DNA of 64,000 bases from Pedobacter nutrimenti. Its GTDB lineage: Bacteria > Bacteroidota > Bacteroidia > Sphingobacteriales > Sphingobacteriaceae. The notes under the pieces were generated by a model that saw only the letters and a program-made list of their open reading frames with translations, was not told the origin of the DNA and ran no database searches. A program made the position numbers and the translations under genes. The stretch is taken from the NCBI RefSeq assembly GCF_003208655.1, contig NZ_QKLU01000003.1, positions 248,001 through 312,000 on the forward strand, read 5' to 3'. Positions 17,809 to 25,770 of this stretch are shown in pieces. The number at the start of each line of letters is the position of its first letter. Within the stretch, counting starts at the first letter, position 1.

Positions 17809-18297
17809 CTATTTACCAGAGCCGCCCCGGTAGGTATCTTCTGTGACAGCTTCAAGCCATACAGTAGGGCCTTTCTCCCTGCCCGTTATGGCAACCTGAC
17901 TGAAAGCGGTATCTGCACTTGCACCATGCCAGTGCGGTACATTTGCCGGGCACTTTATGGAATCTCCCTTGCGGAGTATAATTTTAGCCTGCCCTTTTTC
18001 CTGATAATAGCCAACCCCGCCGGTAGCCAGTAAAATTTGTCCTGCCGGATGGAGGTGCCACTTGGATCTTGCCCCTGGTTCAAAGGTTACATTTCCAACA
18101 TCAACGGTGTTTATACTGTCGGCAGCGATCATCGGGTGCAGGTACACGGTCCCGGTAAAATTTCCATTGCTGATTTTTTTACCCTTAGGGAAAACCTGCG
18201 CGCTTTGTTGTTTTGCATTTTCCATTTTTTGGTTGTTGTGGCAAGCCGTAAAAAAGGCAATCAGGGCCAGCGGTATATATTTAAAATTGTGCTTCAT
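17809..18297 (-). CDS. Cupin-domain lipoprotein
   Basis: A 162-residue small cupin with a lipoprotein signal (lipobox FTAC, Cys19). The cupin metal-site pattern is present: KWHLHPAGQ (His81, His83, Gln87) in motif 1 and PHWHGA (His122, His124) in motif 2. Such proteins bind a divalent metal; some are quercetinase- or isomerase-like, and the substrate is not known. It is 4 bases downstream of the alpha/beta hydrolase gene and is the last gene of a three-gene operon (CMD-like, hydrolase, cupin). Those partners often appear together in Bacteroidota near AraC regulators, but the pathway is not established. Confidence 0.85.
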   Translation of the reverse strand: MKHNFKYIPLALIAFFTACHNNQKMENAKQQSAQVFPKGKKISNGNFTGTVYLHPMIAADSINTVDVGNVTFEPGARSKWHLHPAGQILLATGGVGYYQEKGQAKIILRKGDSIKCPANVPHWHGASADTAFSQVAITGREKGPTVWLEAVTEDTYRGGSGK

Positions 18298-18301
18298 TGT
18301 T

Positions 18302-19363
18302 TTATAGATTGGTTTGGTAAAAAGTTACCAGTTTATTCACAGCTTGCGACACATATTCTGCCTTCCAATAGGTTTGAATGTGGGTGGCGCCCTCAATCAA
18401 AAACAATTCCTTGTTTTTTGCATTGATGGCTTTTTTGAATGCCTCTTCTGTCATGTAATAGCTATCTGCTTTACTTCCGGCCATCATCAAAAGGGGTTGG
18501 TTGATCAAATCCATATTTGTGGCCGCATCGAAAGTCATTAAGTCCAACAGGCTGCTTATGGTATATTTAAACGTAGAGTTTGGGTGTGCATGGGTTTTGT
18601 AATAATACTCATATCCTTCCCGGTACAGATCGGTCGGAATTTTGGCAACTTCTGCTGCTGTTGGACTGCCGGTACCTGCATAAATCACTTCTCCACCTGC
18701 TGCTTCCTGTGCCCGGGCATCTGTAGCTTGCTTTAAACGTTCCTGAATGGTTGCCAATTGAGAATTTTGGAAGCCATTACGTCTTACTTCTCCTGAATTA
18801 AACATGCTCAGGGTGGCTACAGCTTTAAATCGTTTATCGCTTTGTGCTGCTTTTAACGTATAACCACCGCCACCACAGATCCCTAAAACACCCAGGCGGT
18901 TGGCATCGACCCCAGCGTAGCGGGTAATAAAGTCGGCCATACCGCGAATGTCTTCAATGCGGTTTGCAGGTTTATCGATATGACGTGGCTGTCCACCACT
19001 GGCACCCTGATAAGCTGCATCGGCAGCAATGGTGATGTAGCCCGACTCGGCCAGACGTTGAGCATATAATCCGGCCGTTTGTTCTTTGACGCCTCCATTT
19101 GGATGAGCGACGACTATGGCCGGATATTTTTTTTCGGCCTGATAATCTGCTGGGGTATATACATTGGCAGCGATCGTAATGCCGTTGAGCTGGTAGCTAA
19201 CCGGGTGGATATTTACTTTTCCCTTTTCATTTTTAACAATAGCCCCTTCATAAACCAGGGTATAGGGATTTTGAGGGTGGGCCTTTGAAGTGAGCTGTGC
19301 GTTTACGGTATCTGCGGCTGTCATTGACATGGCCAGTGCCACTATTGATGTTATTTTTTTCAT
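18302..19363 (-). CDS. Exported alpha/beta hydrolase with Cys nucleophile elbow (YcjY/dienelactone-hydrolase-like)
   Basis: A 353-residue alpha/beta-fold hydrolase with a signal peptide ending DTVNAQ. The nucleophile elbow reads LGICGGGGY, so the usual Ser is Cys163, as in dienelactone hydrolases and YcjY-like proteins. Other supports are the oxyanion-side VVAHPNGG, the DAAYQGASGG loop, PLLMMAGSKADSYY before the acid, and a late His in GATHIQTYW. Substrates in this family are varied (lactones, esters, thioesters). It lies between a CMD-like gene (22 bases upstream) and a cupin gene (4 bases downstream), so the three are probably co-expressed in the periplasm. Confidence 0.87.
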   Translation of the reverse strand: MKKITSIVALAMSMTAADTVNAQLTSKAHPQNPYTLVYEGAIVKNEKGKVNIHPVSYQLNGITIAANVYTPADYQAEKKYPAIVVAHPNGGVKEQTAGLYAQRLAESGYITIAADAAYQGASGGQPRHIDKPANRIEDIRGMADFITRYAGVDANRLGVLGICGGGGYTLKAAQSDKRFKAVATLSMFNSGEVRRNGFQNSQLATIQERLKQATDARAQEAAGGEVIYAGTGSPTAAEVAKIPTDLYREGYEYYYKTHAHPNSTFKYTISSLLDLMTFDAATNMDLINQPLLMMAGSKADSYYMTEEAFKKAINAKNKELFLIEGATHIQTYWKAEYVSQAVNKLVTFYQTNL

Positions 19364-19385
19364 TTCTTTAAATTTTAATTTTTTG

Positions 19386-20141
19386 TTATAAATTATTGGG
19401 AAACCGGACCTTTATTCCATTGCTTTGGAGTACTTGGTCCAATACGTTTTGAGCCGATTTGGCTTCCTTTACACCCAGATTTGATTTTATAAGATGTACA
19501 AATTCCTGTAACTGCCCGGGAGTTAGGCCTATGTGAAGACAAATGTTAAAATGGGAACTGAGCATGGGTTCCACACCGCCAATACTGCTGAGCACGGATA
19601 TGGTTACCAGTTCCCTGTCGGAATAGCTGAGTACGTCCCGTTCAAAAATATCGGCAAACAAATGTTCTTTCAGAAATATTTCTATTTCAGGGGCAAATGC
19701 CGCATAACCGGCTCTGGGTCCATTTTGCGGAGTCCCTGTCAGTTTTTCCAGGATTTCTTTTCCCCGGTCGTATTTGTCCCGTTGATCTTTAACCGGGGAT
19801 GCTTCTGGCCCGGGTTTATCGCTGATCCCTGTCGCTTTTCGTTCGTCAAGCACGACCATTAGGGTTTGAAGTCCGCGGATACTGCGGGGAAAACCACAGT
19901 ATGCATAAAGTTGAACAATGGCTTCTTTTATTTCACTGATCGTCAATCCGGCATTAAGTGATGTATTCAATTCCCTTTTTAGTTTTAGTAAATCGCCTTT
20001 TGCGGTATAAGCAGCAATACCGACCAGCTGCGTTTCTCTGGAACTTAATGATTTTTCCATAGTGTTTTTTTGTTGTGCTGCTACATTGGAAATTAGACCT
20101 GCCAATGCAATTAATAAGGATGCTGTTCTGAATAACTTCAT
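19386..20141 (-). CDS. Carboxymuconolactone decarboxylase (CMD)-family protein, exported, two CMD repeats
   Basis: A 251-residue protein with a signal peptide (cleavage near NVAAQ) and two CMD-like helical repeats. The first is around LSSRETQLVGIAAYTAKGD and LYAYCGFPRS; the second is around YSDRELVTISVLSSIGG and CLHIGLTPGQLQEFVHLI. CMD proteins include gamma-carboxymuconolactone decarboxylases and AhpD-like thiol reductases. The CxxC of AhpD is absent, so a peroxidase-partner role is less likely. It opens the operon with the hydrolase and cupin genes and is divergent from an AraC gene across a 167-base gap. Confidence 0.85.
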   Translation of the reverse strand: MKLFRTASLLIALAGLISNVAAQQKNTMEKSLSSRETQLVGIAAYTAKGDLLKLKRELNTSLNAGLTISEIKEAIVQLYAYCGFPRSIRGLQTLMVVLDERKATGISDKPGPEASPVKDQRDKYDRGKEILEKLTGTPQNGPRAGYAAFAPEIEIFLKEHLFADIFERDVLSYSDRELVTISVLSSIGGVEPMLSSHFNICLHIGLTPGQLQEFVHLIKSNLGVKEAKSAQNVLDQVLQSNGIKVRFPNNL

Positions 20142-20214
20142 ATTGGTTTTTGATTTTCAATGCGCTGATGCAGCAAAGTTGATAAGAACTAATTTGCTGA
20201 CAGTAGATGGATTA

Positions 20215-20240
20215 CGGTTATTACTACCAATATTACCGAT
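20215..20240. promoter_or_regulatory. Inverted CGGTnAT/ATnACCG site in divergent AraC-CMD gap
   Basis: CGGTTAT (20215-20221) and ATTACCG (20232-20238) form an interrupted dyad with a 10-base spacer, followed by AT to give ATTACCGAT. The same half-site, ATAACCGAT and its complement, occurs upstream of the homologous AraC gene at 33174-34118. It is a candidate binding site for this AraC subgroup. Confidence 0.4.
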
Positions 20241-20308
20241 TGGGGTATTTGCGGCCCGGCAGAAACTTTTGAATGTTTATTTTTGTTTCAAAGAAACAAT
20301 AGAAGGAT

Positions 20309-21202
20309 ATGGAAGAGGCAATCAGTTTCGCTAAGATTAGTGAATACAATACTTTTAACAACCAGGAAACCTTACATCCTTTGGTCAGTGTTGTGCATTT
20401 GGATAGGGCAGAGCCTCGTGTGCACCGGCGTTTGCGTTACGAATTTTATACCATTTTTTTAAAGCAAATTAAATGTGGTGATCTTCGTTACGGACTTAAT
20501 AACTATGATTATGAAGAAGGAACATTAATATTTCTTGGCCCCGGACAGGTGATTGGGGAGTATAAAGAGGAATATTATCAGCCTCAGGGAATTGCCCTGG
20601 TGTTTCATCCTGATCTGATACATGGAACAACCTTAGGAAAGAAGATCCATGAGTATTCATTTTTCAGCTATGCGGTAAGTGAAGCTTTGCATTTGTCTGA
20701 ACAGGAACGGAAAATTATAATGGATTGCCTGTCAAAAATTGAATATGAATTGCAACATGCAATTGATAAGCACAGTAAGCAGTTGATTGTATCAAATATT
20801 GAATTGTTTTTGAATTATTGTGAACGGTTTTATGACCGGCAGTTTATCACAAGAGACACCGTTAATAAAGGTATTCTGGAGCGGTTTGAGGAATTGTTGA
20901 ACAGTTATTTTGAATCAGAAAAACCATATTCTATTGGTTTGCCCTCTGTTGCCTATTGCGCGGGTGAATTGCATTTATCTGCCAATTATTTTGGTGATCT
21001 GATCAAAAAGGAAACAGGAAAGTCTGCGCAGGAGTACATTCAGAATAAAATTATTGATGTGGCCAAAAACATGGTTTTTGATCGCAATAAATCGGTTAGT
21101 GAAATTGCTTATGAATTGGGTTTCAAGTATCCTCAGCACTTTAGCCGGTTGTTTAAAAACCGTGTTGGAATGACTCCAAATGAATACAGAAGCGCGAATT
21201 AA
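20309..21202 (+). CDS. AraC-family transcriptional regulator
   Basis: A 297-residue regulator. The N-terminal ligand/dimer domain includes GTLIFLGPGQVIGEYKEEYY. The C-terminal double helix-turn-helix includes LHLSANYFGDLIKKETGKSA and SVSEIAYELGFKYPQHFSRL. It is divergent from the CMD/hydrolase/cupin operon, the usual position for its regulator. It is clearly related to the AraC protein at 33174-34118 (both contain EALHLSE and YELGF-PQ-FS segments), so the two probably recognise similar DNA. The effector is unknown. Confidence 0.93.
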   Translation: MEEAISFAKISEYNTFNNQETLHPLVSVVHLDRAEPRVHRRLRYEFYTIFLKQIKCGDLRYGLNNYDYEEGTLIFLGPGQVIGEYKEEYYQPQGIALVFHPDLIHGTTLGKKIHEYSFFSYAVSEALHLSEQERKIIMDCLSKIEYELQHAIDKHSKQLIVSNIELFLNYCERFYDRQFITRDTVNKGILERFEELLNSYFESEKPYSIGLPSVAYCAGELHLSANYFGDLIKKETGKSAQEYIQNKIIDVAKNMVFDRNKSVSEIAYELGFKYPQHFSRLFKNRVGMTPNEYRSAN

Positions 21203-21367
21203 AAAAGGAGTACGGTATCCTTGAATGCGTATCGATAGGGCAAATTGATCAAAAAATAAAGCTTTTTAAGAAATGCTCCTATAATGATTTTAAGAAAAAA
21301 TAATTGACATTTTGTGTAGCGTTTTAACCTGTAGTAACGTTTAGTGTTTTAATTTGTTACTTATACT

Positions 21368-21985
21368 ATGAAAAATCTTTATTTACTCTTTTTTGTTCTT
21401 TTCCTGTCTGCATGCTCCAAGGAAAAATTGTACGGTCCTTTTAACCTTAAAAATGGGCAGGAAGTAGAATTGCTGGTGGACCACCGTTATGCTTCCCTTA
21501 ATGAAACTTTATTAATCCTGCCGCAGAATAAACAGGCCGATGCATCCCTGCGGGGATTTGCCGACAGAAAACCCGGCTATATTTATCGCGTGAAGGCCCG
21601 GTTCACTATTATAGAAAATCCGCCTGCGGATGGTTCAGACAGATGGTTTGATTTTTTAAGAATTGTTAGCGAGAATAAATACCAGGGAACTGAGGCTTTT
21701 GATATGACACTCGTGGGATCCTTTATCCCAGGGGGAACGGCCATTTTGTTGAGAAAAAAGGAGGATAAATATTATATCGGGGAGAACCTGGAACTGACCT
21801 ATACCACACCAGCGGTGAAAGCACAACTGGAAGAAATATGGCAAAATTTTTTAGAAGTTCAGAAGAGCTGGGAGGATAAGAAACCGATCCAACCCAAATG
21901 GAGGTCCGTAAAGGCAACGGTAACTCATGACCCTAATAATTTTGGAAAGGCTTATCTGGTACAGCGTGTGGATTTTGTCAATTGA
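21368..21985 (+). CDS. Lipoprotein of unknown function
   Basis: A 205-residue protein with a lipoprotein signal (LSAC, Cys16). The rest is beta-rich and charged with no motif I recognise; segments such as KPGYIYRVKARFTI and GENLELTYTTPAVKAQLEEIW suggest a beta sandwich followed by a helix. It has its own 165-base upstream gap after the AraC gene and faces a convergent AraC gene 37 bases away, so it is probably transcribed alone. No function is proposed. Confidence 0.75.
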   Translation: MKNLYLLFFVLFLSACSKEKLYGPFNLKNGQEVELLVDHRYASLNETLLILPQNKQADASLRGFADRKPGYIYRVKARFTIIENPPADGSDRWFDFLRIVSENKYQGTEAFDMTLVGSFIPGGTAILLRKKEDKYYIGENLELTYTTPAVKAQLEEIWQNFLEVQKSWEDKKPIQPKWRSVKATVTHDPNNFGKAYLVQRVDFVN

Positions 21986-22022
21986 GCAGGATCCCGAAGC
22001 ATAAATTATAATTTGGAAGCTG

Positions 22023-22826
22023 TTATAGCTTAGTGCTTGTTACACCAAATTTCTGTTTAAAAGCGAAATAAAAATGGGAAAGGTTCTCAAAGCCCAAATC
22101 CAGATAAAAGGCCGATGGTTTTTGGCGTTTGTGCTTGATCAGGTAATGCGCTTCCTCTAAACGCCTTTCCAGTAACCACCGTTTAGGTGGCATGTTAAAG
22201 GTTCTGTCAAAATCCCGTTTAAATGTAGAGAGGCTGCGTCCGGTGAGCACCGCAAGGGATTCCAGTGGAACATTAAACATATAATTTTGGTTCATGAATT
22301 CTTTCAGATCTGTTTTGTAAGATCCGGAAAAATCGAACAACAGGTTTTTCAGGTCAGGATTGCTTTGAAGGAGGAGTTCCATGGCCTCCCTTATTTTTAA
22401 TGCAGCCAGTTTTGGTGTGGCCTCTTTTGTTTTGTTAATGTAGGGGGCAAGGGAAAGAAAATAAGAGCGCAGAAAATCGTCCGGTTCAAAGAAAAGCTTT
22501 TGATTTCCCCGAAAGGGCGTATCGACTGTGATCTTATTTTCAATAGCATATTGCTGTAGGGTTTCCTTGTCCAGGGTGATGGAAACAAACTGATATTTGC
22601 CTGATTTGTTGGGATATTTAACCGTCCGGATCAACTGGTTTTTCCGGACGAGTACAACCGTGTTCTCGGTAACAATGGTATGGCCATGTGCATGGAAGGC
22701 ATGAGTTTCCCCGGACAGCTGAAAACCCAGAAAAAAATCAGGTATAAATTCTTCATCTCCCCTTTGTTTTTCAAAAACACAGGAATAAACTAAATTTCCA
22801 AAGATGATTTTATTGGAGGCGGACAT
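22023..22826 (-). CDS. AraC-family transcriptional regulator
   Basis: A 267-residue AraC-type regulator. The N-terminal part is a cupin-like sensor (HAFHAHGHTIVTENTVVLVR). The C-terminal DNA-binding part has LAVLTGRSLSTFKRDFDRTF and the second HTH AFYLDLGFENLSHFYFAFKQ. It is the third gene of an operon with an SDR oxidoreductase and a GlcG/HbpS-like protein (19-base gap). It is a close relative of the AraC protein at 54088-54882, which is likewise encoded behind an enzyme gene. Direct repeats upstream of the SDR gene are a plausible self-recognition site. Confidence 0.93.
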   Translation of the reverse strand: MSASNKIIFGNLVYSCVFEKQRGDEEFIPDFFLGFQLSGETHAFHAHGHTIVTENTVVLVRKNQLIRTVKYPNKSGKYQFVSITLDKETLQQYAIENKITVDTPFRGNQKLFFEPDDFLRSYFLSLAPYINKTKEATPKLAALKIREAMELLLQSNPDLKNLLFDFSGSYKTDLKEFMNQNYMFNVPLESLAVLTGRSLSTFKRDFDRTFNMPPKRWLLERRLEEAHYLIKHKRQKPSAFYLDLGFENLSHFYFAFKQKFGVTSTKL

Positions 22827-22845
22827 AGGGCAAATATCTTAAAAT

Positions 22846-23247
22846 TCAGGCAATTACTGCTGCACCGGAAATGGCAATTTCTTTATCCTGCGCAGGACTA
22901 CCACCTGAGGAAGCAATAGCACCAATAACATTGCCCTCTTTATTTTTCAACACGATACCCCCGGCAATGGTCAACAGGCCCTGGTTAGCGTTGAGCATTC
23001 CAAAACCTTGCATTTCTGCTGCTGCAATAATGCTTCCCATGACGTCGCTGTCCACTCCGAACATGACAGCGGTTTTGGCTTTTTTAACAGCAAAGTCAAT
23101 GACACCGAAAACACTGTCCAGCCGTGCAAAACTGACCAGGTGTCCTCCGGTGTCTACTACGGCTATACTTACTGGTATTTTAAGGCTCTTTGCTTTTTCA
23201 ATGGCGGCCTCAAGTACTTTTACAGCCTGTTTATAAGTGATGTTCAT
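22846..23247 (-). CDS. GlcG/HbpS-family protein (haem-degrading/flavin-associated type)
   Basis: A 133-residue protein of the GlcG/HbpS (DUF336) family: PVSIAVVDTGGHLVSFARLD near the N-terminus, GGIVLKNKEGNVIGAIASSG, and the C-terminal GSPAQDKEIAISGAAVI signature. Family members bind haem or cobalamin-like cofactors or accompany glycolate and propanediol pathways, but many have no known role. There is no signal peptide, so it is cytoplasmic. It lies 37 bases after the SDR gene and 19 bases before the AraC gene, suggesting joint regulation. Confidence 0.88.
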   Translation of the reverse strand: MNITYKQAVKVLEAAIEKAKSLKIPVSIAVVDTGGHLVSFARLDSVFGVIDFAVKKAKTAVMFGVDSDVMGSIIAAAEMQGFGMLNANQGLLTIAGGIVLKNKEGNVIGAIASSGGSPAQDKEIAISGAAVIA

Positions 23248-23284
23248 TTGATGTTTTTTAGTTAAAGGGAAAGGTTGTGCTGCT

Positions 23285-24073
23285 CTAGCTTTTCGCAGTC
23301 CAGGCTTCGGCCTGCAGCTGTTTTACAAAATTTTCGGTCTCTTTTGGATGGACATTCCTGAAATTACTGTTGTCGTCCAGTGCTACATTTACAATACAAT
23401 CGGCCATAGATTTCGGATCAAGCTGATTGGCCAGGGCCTCTGCCATCCCATCAAAGGCTGTGGAAGGGGTGAAGTTGGTTTCAGGGTCATACCAGCGAAA
23501 AATAGAGTCGGCACCACGGTCGTTAAATCCTGTCCCAAACACACCAGGGTTGCAGGTAGCAATTTTAATGTTGAAAGGCTCCAGTTCTGTCTTAAGGCCT
23601 TCAGCAATTGCTTCCAGCGCATGCTTGGAAGCACAATAGGCTGCTACATAAGGAACAGTCCACAAACCACCCATTGAGGAGGTAAATACAATTTTTCCCG
23701 ATTTCCTTTTGACGAATTTTTTGATGAAACCCTGTGCCAGTTCCAGTGCACCAAACACATTCGTCTCAAACATGGAACGGATCAGGTCCAGGGGCTGTTC
23801 AGCTATGGGGCCACCCTGCATAATGCCTGCATTGCTGATCAGAATGTCGATATCGTATTTTTTTAGGGCATTGGCAATGTCCAGCGCATCCGTCACATCC
23901 AGCTTATCAACGATAAGGTCGATCCCTTTTTCTTTTGCTTCCCTGATCAGATCACTCATTTGCGGATAAATCTGTGTGGTTGCGATTACTTTATGGCCTT
24001 TTGTGGCCAGATCAAGGGCGGCAATTTTACCGAAACCGCTTGCTGCTCCTGTAATTAAGATCGTTTTGCTCAT
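23285..24073 (-). CDS. Short-chain dehydrogenase/reductase
   Basis: A 262-residue classical SDR. It has the Rossmann TGAASGFGKIAALDLA cofactor motif, the NAG motif in LISNAGIMQGG, catalytic Ser in VFTSSMGGLW, and YCASK with Tyr and Lys. The substrate is unknown. It leads an operon with a GlcG/HbpS-like protein and an AraC regulator. A pair of 15-bp direct repeats lies 57-95 bases upstream of the start. Confidence 0.95.
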   Translation of the reverse strand: MSKTILITGAASGFGKIAALDLATKGHKVIATTQIYPQMSDLIREAKEKGIDLIVDKLDVTDALDIANALKKYDIDILISNAGIMQGGPIAEQPLDLIRSMFETNVFGALELAQGFIKKFVKRKSGKIVFTSSMGGLWTVPYVAAYCASKHALEAIAEGLKTELEPFNIKIATCNPGVFGTGFNDRGADSIFRWYDPETNFTPSTAFDGMAEALANQLDPKSMADCIVNVALDDNSNFRNVHPKETENFVKQLQAEAWTAKS

Positions 24074-24129
24074 TTTTTATAGATTTAAAATTTATGAATC
24101 AAAATTGTCTTATAAATCAGAATTTTTTC

Positions 24130-24167
24130 TTGCTGGAAAGGCCAATTTTATATTGCTGAAAAGGCCA
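24130..24167 (-). promoter_or_regulatory. Direct-repeat regulatory site upstream of SDR operon
   Basis: Two copies of TTGCTG(G/A)AAAGGCCA (plus-strand 24130-24144 and 24153-24167) match at 14 of 15 positions and start 23 bases apart. They lie just upstream of the SDR gene whose operon ends with an AraC gene. Tandem half-sites about two helical turns apart are typical for AraC-family regulators. Confidence 0.55.
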
Positions 24168-24196
24168 GCAAAAGAGGTGGATTTTTTAAAATGATT

Positions 24197-25027
24197 TCAG
24201 TTATTTAAAACAGGACCTCCCAGTAGGGCATCGTTACACCGGTCGCACTGGCTATTAGCACAATGTGTAATGTGTGGATTTCGGATGATTTCGTTCGCAC
24301 ATAGCCTGGTGATGTCTTTTGCTTTATAGCAGCGCCAAAGGCTTTTTCCAACCTCAATTTCGCTTGCTGTATTTTTTAAAATACCTTCAAAGTTTTCAAA
24401 GCCGTCTGAGCAGCCTCCGGTAAATACAGGAATTACATTGTAAGCTTTGTCCAGTGCCCAGCGCATAAATGGTGTCCGGCCGGCGAGCTGTTCGGCATAA
24501 TGAATAATGGTGGCCTTGTCAAGGCCTACACCCATAAGCAGTACAAAGCCATTGTCATCTGTTAAGGTCCTAAAAGATGCGTAAAGGTCTGTCGGATTTT
24601 GATTTTCAGTAAGTTTTTTGGCTTTGGGACCAATGGCCGTAAAGGAGTTGAGCGGATGGTTTCCACGATGGCTTTCCTGTTGACTCAGGATATATTCCGG
24701 CAATAGCCCCATCTCCTGGGTGGAAATGTCTTTGCCTGTTATGGAAAAGATTTGCCCGGTGTCATCATAACTCCCATTCAAAAAGTAGGTGTAATCTCCT
24801 GCACCGTTTCTTTCGGGCATATAGGGGGGAATGGGTTTAACCTGATAATGATAGGTAAATGCGGGCGCCAGAATGGTACAACCGCAGGACAGGAATGCAT
24901 CGGTGATGGTTTTTGCTCCTCCGTTTACTGGTTCACCAAAAGAACGGAGTGAAGCATGTATACAGACTTCAGCACCTTTTAGACCGAGTTGTTCTATAGC
25001 CCTTATGAGGTCCTGTTGTTCTATCAT
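24197..25027 (-). CDS. AAC(3)-family N-acetyltransferase (aminoglycoside 3-N-acetyltransferase-like)
   Basis: A 276-residue member of the Antibiotic_NAT fold. It has HASLRSFGEPVNGGAKTI near the N-terminus, HPLNSFTAIGPKA, and LLMGVGLDKATIIHYAEQLAG, all at family positions. It would use acetyl-CoA to modify an amine. True AAC(3) enzymes modify aminoglycosides, but chromosomal homologues (YokD-like, FrbF-like) have other or unknown acceptors, so resistance is not proven. The C-terminus carries a CANSQCDRCNDAL segment with three cysteines that might bind metal. It stands alone between the SDR operon and a divergent secreted-protein gene. Confidence 0.88.
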   Translation of the reverse strand: MIEQQDLIRAIEQLGLKGAEVCIHASLRSFGEPVNGGAKTITDAFLSCGCTILAPAFTYHYQVKPIPPYMPERNGAGDYTYFLNGSYDDTGQIFSITGKDISTQEMGLLPEYILSQQESHRGNHPLNSFTAIGPKAKKLTENQNPTDLYASFRTLTDDNGFVLLMGVGLDKATIIHYAEQLAGRTPFMRWALDKAYNVIPVFTGGCSDGFENFEGILKNTASEIEVGKSLWRCYKAKDITRLCANEIIRNPHITHCANSQCDRCNDALLGGPVLNN

Positions 25028-25161
25028 GGGAATACTGCTTTACACTATAAAATTAGTGATTAATTAACCGAAACGAATAGATAAGGCTAAATTGCCTGAT
25101 CAGGAATTTAAGGTGAGGCTTTATTTGTTGTGGCATTATTTTGGTTGAATACTTTTAAGAT

Positions 25162-25713
25162 ATGAAGGGTAAAGCTGGCATTAATTTTCCTGCTGTTTTT
25201 TTAAGGTGTGCCTGCCTGTTGTTAACAGGTCTTTTTGCTGTGTATCCTTGTTTTGCCCAGACCGGAAAAAAAATAGATGTAAATCATGATGGGAAACCAG
25301 ATTTCATTTTACACCATCCATCTACCAATACCTTTGAAGTTGATTGTTCAGTGGGCAAACAGCACTTCAAAAAAACAATCCGTTTTTTCGAAGACTATGA
25401 TCAGCACCTTGCCAACATGAGCTACAATACTAAAAATGGGTTGTTGTGGTTTTCTATCCGTTTTGCCCCAAAATACCTTGACCAGGACACGCTTTGGTTC
25501 CGTTTTGATAAGAATAAAAAGGACTGGGCCCTGCAAAAAGTGACCAGTTATCGTTTTAATACCATGGATCCGGCACTGATTTCCAGCACCTGTACTTTTG
25601 TCCTGAAAAAGAAATTGTGGCTGCTGAGAGATAATTACCAGCTGGTACAGGAATTAATGGAAAACAGGAAAAACCGGATCAGCAAAAAATGTATAGAAAA
25701 ACAGGAACATTAA
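25162..25713 (+). CDS. Secreted protein with a calcium-loop-like DxNxDGxxD motif, function unknown
   Basis: A 183-residue protein with a signal peptide ending PCFAQ. Right after it is DVNHDGKPD (Asp39-Asp47), the calcium-loop pattern of FG-GAP/VCBS-type and dockerin-like repeats, followed by a beta-rich body. Only one repeat is visible. The proteins at 30068-30655 and 52080-52811 share the same motif and a similar size, so they may be diverged members of one secreted group. No function can be assigned. Confidence 0.75.
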   Translation: MKGKAGINFPAVFLRCACLLLTGLFAVYPCFAQTGKKIDVNHDGKPDFILHHPSTNTFEVDCSVGKQHFKKTIRFFEDYDQHLANMSYNTKNGLLWFSIRFAPKYLDQDTLWFRFDKNKKDWALQKVTSYRFNTMDPALISSTCTFVLKKKLWLLRDNYQLVQELMENRKNRISKKCIEKQEH

Positions 25714-25770
25714 ATGCATTGGGTATAGTCTATTTATGTTAAATTCATCAGTTGGATTTTAATTGGGCTT

